A stretch of 32,290 bases of DNA from Acidobacteriota bacterium (GCA_023418055.1 JAEZDP010000243.1:1-32290), one strand, 5' to 3'. Shown: positions 17,940 through 26,812, numbered from the stretch's first letter. The notes: a model not told the origin generated them from the sequence alone. A program made the numbers and translations.

Positions 17940-19451
17940 TCACGACTCGATGTCGTGGTACAGCGGCAGTTCCGGCGCGTCGGTGTCCGAGATCACGCGT
18001 TCGCCTTCCAGTTCCGGATGCGCGTCGTGGCGCTCGAGGGTCAGCACCGCCTGCAGGCCTGGCTGTCGGCGTGCATGCGGCAGCACCTGGCTGTCGCGGA
18101 TGATCCACTGCGACACCAGCACCTCGTCCTTGTCGTACGACCCATCCTTCACGCTCACGACCGCATAGCGGTTGACGACTAGCGCATGACGGTAGGGCAG
18201 GATCGACTCAGGGGTCGGAATCGGCCCGGCGTGCGTGAGCCTGGCGTCGATCACGACGCGATCGGGTGCCACCGATCCTGCGGGTGCGGGCCCCTCGCCC
18301 GTGCCGTCCCCGGCGGGTCCGACGCGGCTGGGGCGTGCGGGGTGGGGGCTCTCGCCGGGTGCGACCCAGACGTCGGGGTAGGCGTCAGCGGCGCCGTTGC
18401 GCGTGACCTGCACCCAGGCCTCGACGCGCGTGAAGTCGGCACTGAAGCGGCCCAGGTGAATCTCCACCTGGGCGCCGCCGCTGCGCACCTGATTGCCTCC
18501 GCCCTGGTTGTAGGGCCCCGACATCGCGAAGAAGCGCGGATGATTGGCCCACCGCGGGTGGTAGACCTCGGGGTTGCTGAAACCGGGCGCAGTGTTGATG
18601 GGCACCATCCACCGACGGTCGGTGGGCACGTCCACGAAGGTCAGATTGCGATGGGCGCCATCGAAGTACCAGAAGAGCGGCGCACCCACCTGGCAGATGG
18701 CCGTCCAGCAGCCGTCGCCGAGCCGCTGCGCCGTGCGCGTGCCGAGGTTCGCGACGCCGGCTTCCGGCCAGGGAAACAGCCCGCCCGCAAACTGCCCATC
18801 GGTTGACACCTGGAACGTGTCGCGGTTGACCCGCGTCGTGTCCCACACCACCTCGCGTGCCTGCGGCGCAGTCAGGCGCATGCGGCTCACGGTGCCGTAG
18901 TGGAACTCGCGATGGCCGGTGCCGACATAGAGCCAGTCACCGGCGGGGTCGGCCTGCACGTGCAGCGCGAACCCCGGTCCAAGCGACTGCAGGCCCGAGC
19001 CGTCGAAGCCCACGATGAACATCTCGCCGTCGTCGCCCGCACGGACGGTCGAGAAGACCACGCGTTGCCCGTCAGGCGTGAGCAGCGGCTTGGCGTAGTT
19101 CGCGCGTTGTCCCACGATGGCCCGCTCTCCCTGGCCATCGTCCGAGTCGTAGCCCATCACCACGAGATTGGTGCCTTCGGCGAACGGATCGCTCCCGTCG
19201 TGCTGCACCCACACCAGGCGGGTGTGGGCGCCAGTGAGGGCACGCGTGTCACTTGCGGCCGCGCCGGGCGTCGACTCGGTGTGGGCGGCCGGCGACACCT
19301 CCACTTGCGCGTCAGCCGACGTGGTGGGCTGTGGTGGCGTCGGGCGTGAGCAGCCCACGGCCACGACCAGCACAGCGGTGAGGAGGGCCGAGATCGTCGA
19401 CGGGTACGGGCGAGGGAGCAGGCGTCGGGGACGGTGGGCGGACACGGGCAT
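17940..19451 (-). CDS. Lipoprotein with TolB/WD40-like beta-propeller
   Basis: 503 residues. A basic N-terminus and hydrophobic stretch end in the lipobox VAVGC with the lipidated cysteine at residue 34. A low-complexity Ser/Thr/Pro linker follows. From about residue 75 there are repeated blade-like segments of the PD40/TolB type, for example KPLLTPDGQRVVFSTVR and MFIVGFDGSGLQSLG. The C-terminal 150 residues look like a separate beta-rich domain (DAYPDVWVAPGE, VIDARLTHAGPIPTPESILP). No catalytic motif is recognised. It is translationally adjacent to the MBOAT gene (six bases), so a role in recognising or presenting the polymer to be acetylated is a reasonable guess only. The GCC-rich leader has no strong ribosome binding site. 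Confidence 0.7.
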   Translation of the reverse strand: MPVSAHRPRRLLPRPYPSTISALLTAVLVVAVGCSRPTPPQPTTSADAQVEVSPAAHTESTPGAAASDTRALTGAHTRLVWVQHDGSDPFAEGTNLVVMGYDSDDGQGERAIVGQRANYAKPLLTPDGQRVVFSTVRAGDDGEMFIVGFDGSGLQSLGPGFALHVQADPAGDWLYVGTGHREFHYGTVSRMRLTAPQAREVVWDTTRVNRDTFQVSTDGQFAGGLFPWPEAGVANLGTRTAQRLGDGCWTAICQVGAPLFWYFDGAHRNLTFVDVPTDRRWMVPINTAPGFSNPEVYHPRWANHPRFFAMSGPYNQGGGNQVRSGGAQVEIHLGRFSADFTRVEAWVQVTRNGAADAYPDVWVAPGESPHPARPSRVGPAGDGTGEGPAPAGSVAPDRVVIDARLTHAGPIPTPESILPYRHALVVNRYAVVSVKDGSYDKDEVLVSQWIIRDSQVLPHARRQPGLQAVLTLERHDAHPELEGERVISDTDAPELPLYHDIES

Positions 19452-19532
19452 CTCGATTCTGACGGCGTGGTCGTCGCGCTGGCTGGGCAGTGCCGCCGCA
19501 GCGGGTCACGGTCGGACAACGCGGGCTGCGCG

Positions 19533-20105
19533 TCAGCGCGGCTCTGAGGAGCGGCTCGCCGCAGGCGCCTGGTAGGGCTCGTTGGCGCGGCACGGCCCGA
19601 GGACCGTCAGCAGGACGATGCCGTCGCGGACGGTCGAAGCATCACGGAGTCGTGCCGCAAGCGTCCGGCGGTCGGCGGCGATCGTGGGAGGTCGCCGGCG
19701 GTGCATCGTCGCGCTTCGTGGCGATGCCGTGACCGGGCCGGGGCGGCGTGGCACCGGTGGCCGCGTCGGAACCGTAATCGGGGCGGTTGGCCGGGGCCTG
19801 GTCGGCACGGGACGTGGCGGGGGCGGCGGCAGCGGAGACGGGACGGCCACGACCGGCTCGTCGTCGTCGTCCTCGACACCCCACGTGTCTGGCAGGGGCG
19901 CGTGACCCGGAGGCACGCGGGGTATGGGGATCGGTGGTGGCGCGGGCAACGGACCGGGTGGCCGCCCTGGCACCGGCTGCCCCTGCGGCACACCGCGACG
20001 GCGCCGGTCCGCTTCCTCGCGCGCCTCGCGCCACTTACGCCACGCCTGCTCGATGAGCGGCAGCAGCGTGAACAGCGCGAGCAGAATGACGGTTTCGAGC
20101 GACAC
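19533..20105 (-). CDS. Proline-rich single-pass membrane protein, unknown function
   Basis: 190 residues. A short hydrophobic N-terminal anchor (MSLETVILLALFTLLPLIEQ) is followed by a highly charged segment (WRKWREAREEADRRRR), then about 80 residues of Pro/Arg-rich low complexity with a DDDDE cluster, and a less repetitive C-terminus. The GTG start lies two bases after the floA stop, so it is very likely co-translated with floA. The low-complexity region has the look of a flexible tether. The downstream third has mixed codon character, so the exact functional length is uncertain. I do not recognise a family. Confidence 0.6.
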   Translation of the reverse strand: MSLETVILLALFTLLPLIEQAWRKWREAREEADRRRRGVPQGQPVPGRPPGPLPAPPPIPIPRVPPGHAPLPDTWGVEDDDDEPVVAVPSPLPPPPPRPVPTRPRPTAPITVPTRPPVPRRPGPVTASPRSATMHRRRPPTIAADRRTLAARLRDASTVRDGIVLLTVLGPCRANEPYQAPAASRSSEPR

Positions 20106-20107
20106 GT

Positions 20108-21085
20108 CTAGCGTCCGGGTGGCGTGCGGTCGTCGTCGACGTCGGCGATCGACTCGCGCATCGACGAGTCGGCCTCGATGTTCTTCATGCGGTAGTAGTC
20201 CATGATGCCGAGGTTGCCTTGGCGGAACGCCTCAGCCATGGCGCGCGGCACTTCGGCCTCGGCCTCCACCACGCGCGCCCGCATCTCCTGCTCCTGGGCC
20301 ACGGCCATGGCGCGGCGCTCTTCGGCCTTCGCCTGCGCGATCTGCTTGTCCGCGTTGGCCGGGGCGATCTGGAGCTTCGCGCCGATGTTCTCGCCGACGT
20401 CCACGTCGGCGATGTCGATCGACAGGATCTCGTAGGCCGTTCCGGCGTCGAGGCCGCGGGCGAGGATGTTCTTCGAGATGTGGTCGGGGTTCTCGAGCAC
20501 GTCCTTGTGCGTCGTCGCAGAACCGATGGTGCTCACCATGCCTTCGCCGACGCGTGCGATGACCGTCTCTTCGCCGGCGCCGCCGACGAGGCGGTCGATG
20601 TTGGTGCGCACGGTCACGCGCGACACGGCAATCAACTGGATGCCGTCTTTGGCGACGGCGGCGATGCGCGCCGTCTCGATGACCTTCGGAATGACCGACA
20701 TCTTGACCGCTTCGAGCACGTCGCGCCCCGCCAGGTCGATGGCGGCCGCACGCTGGAAGGGCATGGCGATGTTGGCCTTGTCGGCCGAGATGAGCGCGTT
20801 GACCACGCGTACGACGTTCCCTCCGGCGAGGTAATGCGCCTCGAGGTCATTGATGGAAATCTGGAGTCCGGCCTTGACCGCGCTGATGCGGGCATTGACC
20901 ACGGTGGCGGGCGGCACGCGGCGCAGCCGCATGCCGACGAGCGTCATGAGGCCGACGTACGCCCCCGACGACCACGCCGCGATCCACAGCGGCAGCGGCA
21001 CGATGTACAGAATCACCACCATCAGGAGGATGGCGGGCAGCAACAGTCCGAGAGCCCCGATGGCCGTGGGATCCAGTTCATTCAT
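20108..21085 (-). CDS. floA: Flotillin-like protein FloA
   Basis: Membrane scaffold that organises functional membrane microdomains in bacteria (family YqfA/UPF0365). 325 residues, the expected length. Two hydrophobic segments at about 8-30 and 33-50 form the re-entrant anchor. The SPFH-like core includes RRVPPATVVNARISAVKAGL, DLEAHYLAGGNVVRVV, GRDVLEAVKMSVIPKVIET and EILSIDIADVDVGENIGAKLQ. The alanine/glutamate-rich helix KAEERRAMAVAQEQEMRARV then provides oligomerisation. The ATG at 21085 has AAGGAG seven bases upstream and overlaps the end of nfeD by eight bases. The nfeD-floA pair is the conserved arrangement of this family. Confidence 0.94.
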   Translation of the reverse strand: MNELDPTAIGALGLLLPAILLMVVILYIVPLPLWIAAWSSGAYVGLMTLVGMRLRRVPPATVVNARISAVKAGLQISINDLEAHYLAGGNVVRVVNALISADKANIAMPFQRAAAIDLAGRDVLEAVKMSVIPKVIETARIAAVAKDGIQLIAVSRVTVRTNIDRLVGGAGEETVIARVGEGMVSTIGSATTHKDVLENPDHISKNILARGLDAGTAYEILSIDIADVDVGENIGAKLQIAPANADKQIAQAKAEERRAMAVAQEQEMRARVVEAEAEVPRAMAEAFRQGNLGIMDYYRMKNIEADSSMRESIADVDDDRTPPGR

Positions 21086-22457
21086 GCACAGGCTCCTTGT
21101 GCGCCTCGATGCGCCGGACGACGATCCGGTTGCCGTCGACGCGGGTCACTACGACGGGGACGCCGGCTTCGATGAAGCCGCCATCCGAGACGACATCGAC
21201 GCGGCTGCCGTCGATGTCTGCGATGCCGGCCGGCCTCAGCGGGGACACGGTGACGCCGGTGCGCCCGAGCCGCAACCGATCGCTTGCCGGGCCGGACACG
21301 TAGCCGAGGTCGGCGTCCATGCCCCCCTCGAGCACGAGTTGGCGCCCGAAGGGCAGGCGGGGGAGCAGGCGCAACAGCACCAGCGAGCTCACGATGGCCA
21401 GCAGGATGGCGATGGCCACGCGCCCAAGCGCGGCAATGACCACCGCGGTCGTGGCCCCGGCCCCCACCAGGGCCATGCCGAGGCCAGCCACGAGCGCGAG
21501 GATGCCGGCGATGCCGGCGATGGTGAAGCCCGGCAGGATGAACACCTCGACGGCCAGCAGCGCGACGCCGAGTCCGACGAGCAGCAGTTCCTCCCAGCCG
21601 GCCAGTTGCACGAGCCAGTGGCCCCAGAAGAACAGCCCGAGCGAGAGCAGTCCGATGGTGCCCGGCACGGCAAATCCGGGCGTGCGGATCTCGACGATCA
21701 GGCCGAGCAGCCCGATCGTCATCAGCAGCGAGCTGATGACGGGATGCGTCAGGAACCTCACGACCGACTCCGCCCACGTCTGGTCGATCTCGCGGACGTC
21801 CACGTCGGCCAGGTCGACGGCCGCCAGCGCGGCCGCTCGGTCGGCGGCTACGACGTCGGCCACCTTGTGCGTGACCGCTTCACTGGCGGTCATCGTCAGC
21901 AGCTTGCCCTCGGCCACCACGCCGTCGATGACGACGTCCTCGTCCACCATGGCCTCGGCGAACGCGATCGGTCGCTTACGCATCTCGGCCGTGGCCGCGA
22001 ACTCCTTGCGCACGTACGACACGGTCTTCTCGCCGGCCGGCTGGGCCTCTGACGTGCCGCCGGTCACCGGCGCGGCCGCGCCAATCGTGCCGCCCGGCAC
22101 CATGACGATGGTGTGGCAGGAGAGCGCAATCAGCGCGCCGGCCGAAATGGCCCGCTGGTTGATGAAGGCGACGGTGCGGACAGGCGAGGTCACGAGGACG
22201 TCGCGGATGGCCACTGCCGCGTCGACGCGGCCCCCGAAGGTGTTGATCTCGACCAGCACTGCACTCGCGCCGCCGGCCTCCGCGTCCCGCAGGGCCCGCG
22301 CAAGATACGGCGCCAACCCAAGATCGATCATGCCGTCGACAGACACCACCAGCACGTGGGGACGGGCAGGCTGGGCCTGAACAGACAGGCCGGCCCCAAC
22401 GCCCCCAAGGAGGAGGAGCCCCGCGAGTGCCGTGCGCGCCCGCCGCCATGTGCACAT
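21078..22457 (-). CDS. nfeD: NfeD-family membrane serine protease (long form)
   Basis: 459 residues. A signal peptide (about 1-29) is followed by a ClpP-class protease domain: EINTFGGRVDAAVAIRD, then INQRAISAGALIALSC with candidate catalytic Ser105, and the partner Lys probably K151 in SYVRKEF. Four or five membrane helices follow (about 230-365), then a C-terminal soluble OB-fold NfeD domain (about 385-455). This is the NfeD1b layout that pairs with flotillin-like proteins and is thought to act with them in membrane quality control. The frame is open far upstream, but the ATG at 22457 starts the signal peptide and has TAGGATCG before it. It overlaps floA by eight bases. Confidence 0.9.
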   Translation of the reverse strand: MCTWRRARTALAGLLLLGGVGAGLSVQAQPARPHVLVVSVDGMIDLGLAPYLARALRDAEAGGASAVLVEINTFGGRVDAAVAIRDVLVTSPVRTVAFINQRAISAGALIALSCHTIVMVPGGTIGAAAPVTGGTSEAQPAGEKTVSYVRKEFAATAEMRKRPIAFAEAMVDEDVVIDGVVAEGKLLTMTASEAVTHKVADVVAADRAAALAAVDLADVDVREIDQTWAESVVRFLTHPVISSLLMTIGLLGLIVEIRTPGFAVPGTIGLLSLGLFFWGHWLVQLAGWEELLLVGLGVALLAVEVFILPGFTIAGIAGILALVAGLGMALVGAGATTAVVIAALGRVAIAILLAIVSSLVLLRLLPRLPFGRQLVLEGGMDADLGYVSGPASDRLRLGRTGVTVSPLRPAGIADIDGSRVDVVSDGGFIEAGVPVVVTRVDGNRIVVRRIEAHKEPVHE

Positions 22458-22553
22458 GTCGTCGATCCTACTACTTCGGTCGCCCGGCCGTCCGATGGGC
22501 GCGGACGCGCCGCAGCCCGCCTTGCCGCCGCGACCTGTGCGATGCTGCTGCCC

Positions 22554-23270
22554 ATGCCCAACTCTGCTCCCGCCTCGGCGGGCCGCTTCCTGACCATCGA
22601 CGTCGGTGGCTCCGGCCTCAAGGCGGCGGTCGTGGACCGCGACGGCACCATGTTGACCGAACGTGTCCGCGTGCCCACGCCGGCCGACCTCACGCAGCAG
22701 GACCTGGTCGATCGGCTCGAGCAACTGGTGACGCCGCTCCGCCCGTTCGATTACGCCTCTGTGGGATTTCCCGGCGTGGTGAAGAACGGCGTCATCGAGA
22801 CGGCCCCGAACCTGGGCACGGGCCGACTGGCCGGACTTGATCTCCAGGCGGCTCTCACGGCACGCCTGGGTGTGCCGACCCGCGTCGTCAACGACGCAGT
22901 CATCCAGGGCCACGCGGTGGTGCAGGGCACCGGCGTGGAGGTCGTGCTGACGCTCGGCACGGGCTTCGGCGCGGTGGTCTTCAACGACGGCGTGCCGCTG
23001 CCCGTGTTCGAGTTGGCGCATCACCCGTTCCGCAGGGGCCAGACCTACGAGCAGCAGCTCGGTCGGCGTGCGCTGGTGCAGAAGGGCCGCCGCATCTGGA
23101 ACCGGCGCCTCAAGCGGGCCCTGGTGCAGTTGTACGACCTCTTCCGGTACGACCGTATCTACATCGGCGGCGGCAACGCCCGCGAGATCCGCTTCGAGGT
23201 GAACCAGCGGACGGTCATCGTGTCCAACCAGATGGGCGTGCGAGGAGGGCCGGCCCTGTGGCGATCGTGA
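22554..23270 (+). CDS. ROK-family sugar kinase, polyphosphate-glucokinase-like
   Basis: 238 residues. The phosphate-1 loop FLTIDVGGSGLKAAVVDRDG opens the actin-like fold. Middle signatures are YASVGFPGVVKNGVIETAPNLG and the catalytic-Asp segment TRVVNDAVIQGHAV. Next comes VVLTLGTGFGAVVFNDG, then the C-terminal loop YIGGGNAREI. The zinc motif CxCGxxGC of regulatory ROK proteins is absent, and size and motifs fit strictly polyphosphate- or ATP-dependent glucokinases (PPGK). Phosphoryl donor and sugar cannot be decided by eye. An in-frame ATG 12 bases earlier (22542) is an alternative start; neither has a clear ribosome binding site. Its end overlaps the next gene by 13 bases. Confidence 0.8.
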   Translation: MPNSAPASAGRFLTIDVGGSGLKAAVVDRDGTMLTERVRVPTPADLTQQDLVDRLEQLVTPLRPFDYASVGFPGVVKNGVIETAPNLGTGRLAGLDLQAALTARLGVPTRVVNDAVIQGHAVVQGTGVEVVLTLGTGFGAVVFNDGVPLPVFELAHHPFRRGQTYEQQLGRRALVQKGRRIWNRRLKRALVQLYDLFRYDRIYIGGGNAREIRFEVNQRTVIVSNQMGVRGGPALWRS

Positions 23271-24400
23271 GCCGTGCCGCGCTGCTGCTGCTGTTGACGT
23301 CGGCGTGTACGGCCCCGGCCGGACCGCCGACCGATCCGCGGCAGCAGGCAGATCACGCCGCTGCGGCGCGCGCCGTCCCGCTGCGGGGCATCTACGGCGG
23401 CATTCCGCAGGAGGTGCTCGACAGCGGCCGATCGCTGCGCGCCTTCGGCGTGGACGCTGTCTGGTTGGGGTCCGGCAGCGTCACGCCGGAGCGCCTGGCG
23501 CTGCTGCGCGGGGAAGGCGTGCAGGTCTACGCCGAGTTCAACACGCTGCACGTGGCCGCCGCCCTCGAGCGGTACCCGGATGCGGCGCCGGTGGGCGCCG
23601 ACGGCCGTGTGTCGCCGCCGCCGGACGGCTGGCAGGGCATCTGTCCCACGCACGAAGCCTATCGGGCCGAGCGCATGGACGCCTTCCGCTCGCTGCTCGA
23701 GACCTACGCCCTCGACGGCGTCTGGCTCGACTACCACCACAGCCACGCGAGTTGGGAACAGGCGGTGCCCAACATGCCCGACACCTGTTTCTGTCCGAGG
23801 TGCCTCCGCCGGTTCTCGGCGGATACGGGCGTCACGTTGCCTGACGGGCCGACGCCCGAGGTGGCGCGCGCCCTGCTCACCGAGCATCGTGCCCGCTGGG
23901 TGCGCTGGCGCCTGGATGTCTTCACAGACTGGGTGCGTGAGTTCCATGACATCCGCGACGCCGTCCGCCCCACCGCGCTGCTCGGCACGTTCCACAACGC
24001 CTGGTCGGACGAGGACCACGACAGGGCGCGGCTCGAGAAGCTGGCCATCGATCTCGAGGGGCAGGCGGCCTTCGTCGACGTCTTCAGCCCCATGCCGTAC
24101 CACGCGCGCTTCGGTCATGGCGACGATCCCGAGTGGATTGCCCGCCAGGTGCAGTGGCTCGGCCACCACCTCGGCATCGAGGGCCGACCGGGCGAACGGC
24201 ATCGCATCTGGCCCATCGTGCAGATCGCCGACTGGGGCGACCCCGTGCCCCTCGCGCAGGTGGAGGACGTGGTGCAGCTCGGCGCGGCGCGTCCCGCCAC
24301 GGGCGTGATGGTGTTCAACTGGAGCGGGCTGCGCGCGCAGCCCGAGAAGATCGAAGCCATTGGCGCCGCCTTCCGCGCCCTCGCACCGCCGGCCGAATGA
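23258..24400 (+). CDS. Lipoprotein with glycoside-hydrolase-like TIM barrel
   Basis: 380 residues. The short signal MAIVSRAALLLLLTSAC ends in a lipobox with the lipidated Cys at residue 17. The remainder resembles the putative glycosyl-hydrolase-like (GHL) TIM-barrel families. Features are a strand with an acidic end, DGVWLDYHHSH, a Cys pair in TCFCPRCLRRFSADTG, a conserved helix WVRWRLDVFTDWVREFH, and late strands FVDVFSPMPYH and GVMVFNWSGL. The substrate is unknown. The GTG at 23258 is chosen because GAGGAGG at 23242-23248 is well placed and the signal peptide starts there; the reading overlaps the kinase by 13 bases. Coupled kinase and surface glycosidase suggests use or remodelling of a saccharide. 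Confidence 0.72.
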   Translation: MAIVSRAALLLLLTSACTAPAGPPTDPRQQADHAAAARAVPLRGIYGGIPQEVLDSGRSLRAFGVDAVWLGSGSVTPERLALLRGEGVQVYAEFNTLHVAAALERYPDAAPVGADGRVSPPPDGWQGICPTHEAYRAERMDAFRSLLETYALDGVWLDYHHSHASWEQAVPNMPDTCFCPRCLRRFSADTGVTLPDGPTPEVARALLTEHRARWVRWRLDVFTDWVREFHDIRDAVRPTALLGTFHNAWSDEDHDRARLEKLAIDLEGQAAFVDVFSPMPYHARFGHGDDPEWIARQVQWLGHHLGIEGRPGERHRIWPIVQIADWGDPVPLAQVEDVVQLGAARPATGVMVFNWSGLRAQPEKIEAIGAAFRALAPPAE

Positions 24401-24428
24401 TCCGGGGCGGATGAACTAAGCTGTCGCG

Positions 24429-25679
24429 ATGCGCGCGGCGTTTCGGGTCTGGAGTCTGGCGGCGGCGATGGCCGCCACGGTTGCGATCACTGGCTGCGGG
24501 GAACGACGGACGTCGGACGTCGTGCCGCTCAGCGTCGACGATTTCAGCTTCGACGGCCCGCTCGGCTCGCACGGGGCACGGATCGAAGAGGTCGGGACCA
24601 ATCACTTCCGCGTGCACCTCGGTCACGCTCCCGAGCAGCCCGGCTGGCCCAACAAGCTGAATTTCCGCATCCTCCGTCACGCCAGGGGCAATCAGCTTCG
24701 CCTCGACGTGGTCTTTCCCCAGGGGACCGGGTACGCCTTCAACGAGTATCACCAGTCGTATTCATACGACGGGCGGCACTGGCATCCGGTGGCCTGGGAG
24801 CAGGGGTATCGTGCGTCGCCGCTCGACGACACGCTGCTGTTTCCTCCGTTCACGAGCGACGAGGTGTTCGTCGGCACGCAGGTGCCCATGTCGTGGGAGG
24901 ACGCGCTCGCACTCATCGACGGCTGGCGGGCCAGCCCGCACGTGACGGTGCACACGGTGGGGCAGACGCTCGGCGGTCGCGACATGCTGCGGCTCGAGAT
25001 CACCGACCGCGACAGCCCGCATCCGCGTGCGCACCGCTGGGTGCACTACTTCGCCAACCAGCACCCGGGCGAACACAACTCGCAGTGGCGGCTGGCAGGG
25101 CTCGTCGACTGGCTGCTCAGCGACGAAGGCGCCGACGTGCGACAGCGGCAGATCGTCCACGTGGTGATGATGATGAGTCCGGACGCGCCGTCGCAGGGCT
25201 GGTACCGCGTCAATGCGCAGGGCGTGGACATGAATCGCAGTTACCGTCCGTCGGGCGCCGATGCCGCACAGCAGGCGCACGAAGCGTTCCTGTGGCAGCG
25301 CGACTTCGAGGCCCTCATGGCGTCGGACGCACCCGTCACCACCGTGTGGGCCATTCACACGTGGCCGGGCATCGTCGAACCGCGTATCACGCCGGGGCCA
25401 GAGTTTGCCGGGCCGTTGGGGCCGTGGACGGCGTTGCGGGAGGTGATGGTCGAGTCCGATCCGCTCGGGCTCGTCGAGCCGCTCACACGGACGGACGGGC
25501 CGCAGTACGGCAGTACGTCCTGGACCGACGGACCCCACGCGCAGTTCGGCATCACGGCCGTGCTCTGCGAGGGCGGGGCGGTGCTGCAGACGCGTCAACT
25601 GAACGAGGCGTCGGGCGTGGCCATCATCAAGGCCCTCGGCACCTTCTACGCCGGCACGCGTCCGGCGCCTACACCTTGA
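24429..25679 (+). CDS. M14 zinc carboxypeptidase lipoprotein, cytosolic-carboxypeptidase-like
   Basis: 416 residues. The signal peptide ends in AITGC (lipid Cys23). Residues about 40-150 resemble the beta-sandwich domain that precedes the catalytic domain in CCP/AGBL-type enzymes (NFRILRHARGNQL, SYSYDGRHWHPV). The M14 domain has all key residues: H212 and E215 in NQHPGEHNSQW, N269-R270 in GVDMNRSY, H310 in WAIHTWPG, and the catalytic E381 in AVLCEGG. The expected activity is removal of C-terminal amino acids from peptides outside the cell membrane. The CCP family is best known from eukaryotic tubulin deglutamylation, so the bacterial substrate is open. It overlaps the end of the convergent membrane gene by 11 bases. 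Confidence 0.85.
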   Translation: MRAAFRVWSLAAAMAATVAITGCGERRTSDVVPLSVDDFSFDGPLGSHGARIEEVGTNHFRVHLGHAPEQPGWPNKLNFRILRHARGNQLRLDVVFPQGTGYAFNEYHQSYSYDGRHWHPVAWEQGYRASPLDDTLLFPPFTSDEVFVGTQVPMSWEDALALIDGWRASPHVTVHTVGQTLGGRDMLRLEITDRDSPHPRAHRWVHYFANQHPGEHNSQWRLAGLVDWLLSDEGADVRQRQIVHVVMMMSPDAPSQGWYRVNAQGVDMNRSYRPSGADAAQQAHEAFLWQRDFEALMASDAPVTTVWAIHTWPGIVEPRITPGPEFAGPLGPWTALREVMVESDPLGLVEPLTRTDGPQYGSTSWTDGPHAQFGITAVLCEGGAVLQTRQLNEASGVAIIKALGTFYAGTRPAPTP

Positions 25680-26811
25680 AGAAGATGCGTCGGCGGTAGC
25701 ACCAGTACAGGACGCTCCAGGCGAGGAGCGCGAAGGCCGCGTGCTGCATCACGGGAAGCCACATGTCGCCGACCACTGGCGTCAGGGTGCTGAACCACGC
25801 ACCGGACGCACTGCGGAACCAGCCCGCAAACGCGTTGCCGATGACGTAGGCGGCAATCGAGTTCATACCGACCACGACCAGCGGAAACGCCCAGCGCTGC
25901 CAGCCGCGCACCTCGACGGCCCAGTAGAACACCGCGAGCATCAGCGTCGTCCAGCCCGCGGCATACACGGCGAAACTGGGCGTCCAGATGCGTTTGATGA
26001 TCGGACACCAGGGGCTGACGGCCAGGCCCACGAGGATGCCCACGACCCCGGCCGCAACCAGCGTACGCAGGGCCCGTTGTGGATGGTCGGCCGTCCGGAG
26101 ATACGCGCCGGCCGAGACGCCGAAGATGATGGTCGCCGTTGACGGGATCGCGTTCATGCCGACGTAGTGATACGCGTAGTGCCTCCCGAGCAGCCAGTAG
26201 TCGAAGGCGCTGCCGATGTTCTCGTTCCCTCGTGCCCATGGGCCTCCAGGGCCGTTCCACGGGTTGTTCACCCACAGCACGTAGTACCCGAGCAGCAGCG
26301 CGATTGCCGTGGCCACCTGCGTGCGCCATCCGTACCGCAGCAGGAAGAACGCGGCGACGTAGCCGAACGCTATCTGCTGCAGCACGCGAATGAAGCCGAT
26401 CTGGATGCGCTGCGCGCCGATGTGATCGAGCAGGACGCCGATGACGACGAGCAGCAGCGCCCGGCGCAGCGCGTGTCCGAACTGCTGGCCCCACCCGTCA
26501 CCGCGCGCCGACCGGGCCGCGAAGGCAAACGGCATCGCCACACCCACCATGAACATGAAGGCCGGCTGGATGAGGTCCCAGTAGACCGCGCCTTCCCACG
26601 CGACATGCTCGTTCTGCACCGCGAGCCAGTGCCAGGTGGGATGCCCCTCGAGCGAATGGAAGATGCCGCCGCACAGCAGCGTGAGCATGATGAAGCCGCG
26701 GTAGGCATCGAGCGACACGAGGCGTCCGGCGCGTGGCGCTGCGGCCCGAGGCGACGGAGCGGGTCGTGTCGTGTGCGGGGCCGGCGCCAACGCTCGCGAG
26801 GTCGTGTGCAC
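25669..26811 (-). CDS. DUF5009 / HGSNAT-like acyltransferase membrane protein
   Basis: 380 residues with about ten hydrophobic segments. The N-terminal motif RLVSLDAYRGFIMLTLLCGG, with a conserved Asp-Arg-Gly, and later IRVLQQIAFGYV and VVVGMNSIAAYVIGN are typical of the heparan-alpha-glucosaminide N-acetyltransferase-like (NagX/DUF5009) group. Human HGSNAT acetylates terminal glucosamine across a membrane; bacterial members are largely uncharacterised and often sit with amino-sugar genes. The GTG start lies one base after the stop of the upstream CoA-binding gene, so the two are translationally coupled. The first 29 residues are Ala/Pro-rich, and the true start may be a little further in. 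Confidence 0.82.
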   Translation of the reverse strand: MHTTSRALAPAPHTTRPAPSPRAAAPRAGRLVSLDAYRGFIMLTLLCGGIFHSLEGHPTWHWLAVQNEHVAWEGAVYWDLIQPAFMFMVGVAMPFAFAARSARGDGWGQQFGHALRRALLLVVIGVLLDHIGAQRIQIGFIRVLQQIAFGYVAAFFLLRYGWRTQVATAIALLLGYYVLWVNNPWNGPGGPWARGNENIGSAFDYWLLGRHYAYHYVGMNAIPSTATIIFGVSAGAYLRTADHPQRALRTLVAAGVVGILVGLAVSPWCPIIKRIWTPSFAVYAAGWTTLMLAVFYWAVEVRGWQRWAFPLVVVGMNSIAAYVIGNAFAGWFRSASGAWFSTLTPVVGDMWLPVMQHAAFALLAWSVLYWCYRRRIFFKV

Positions 26812-26812
26812 G

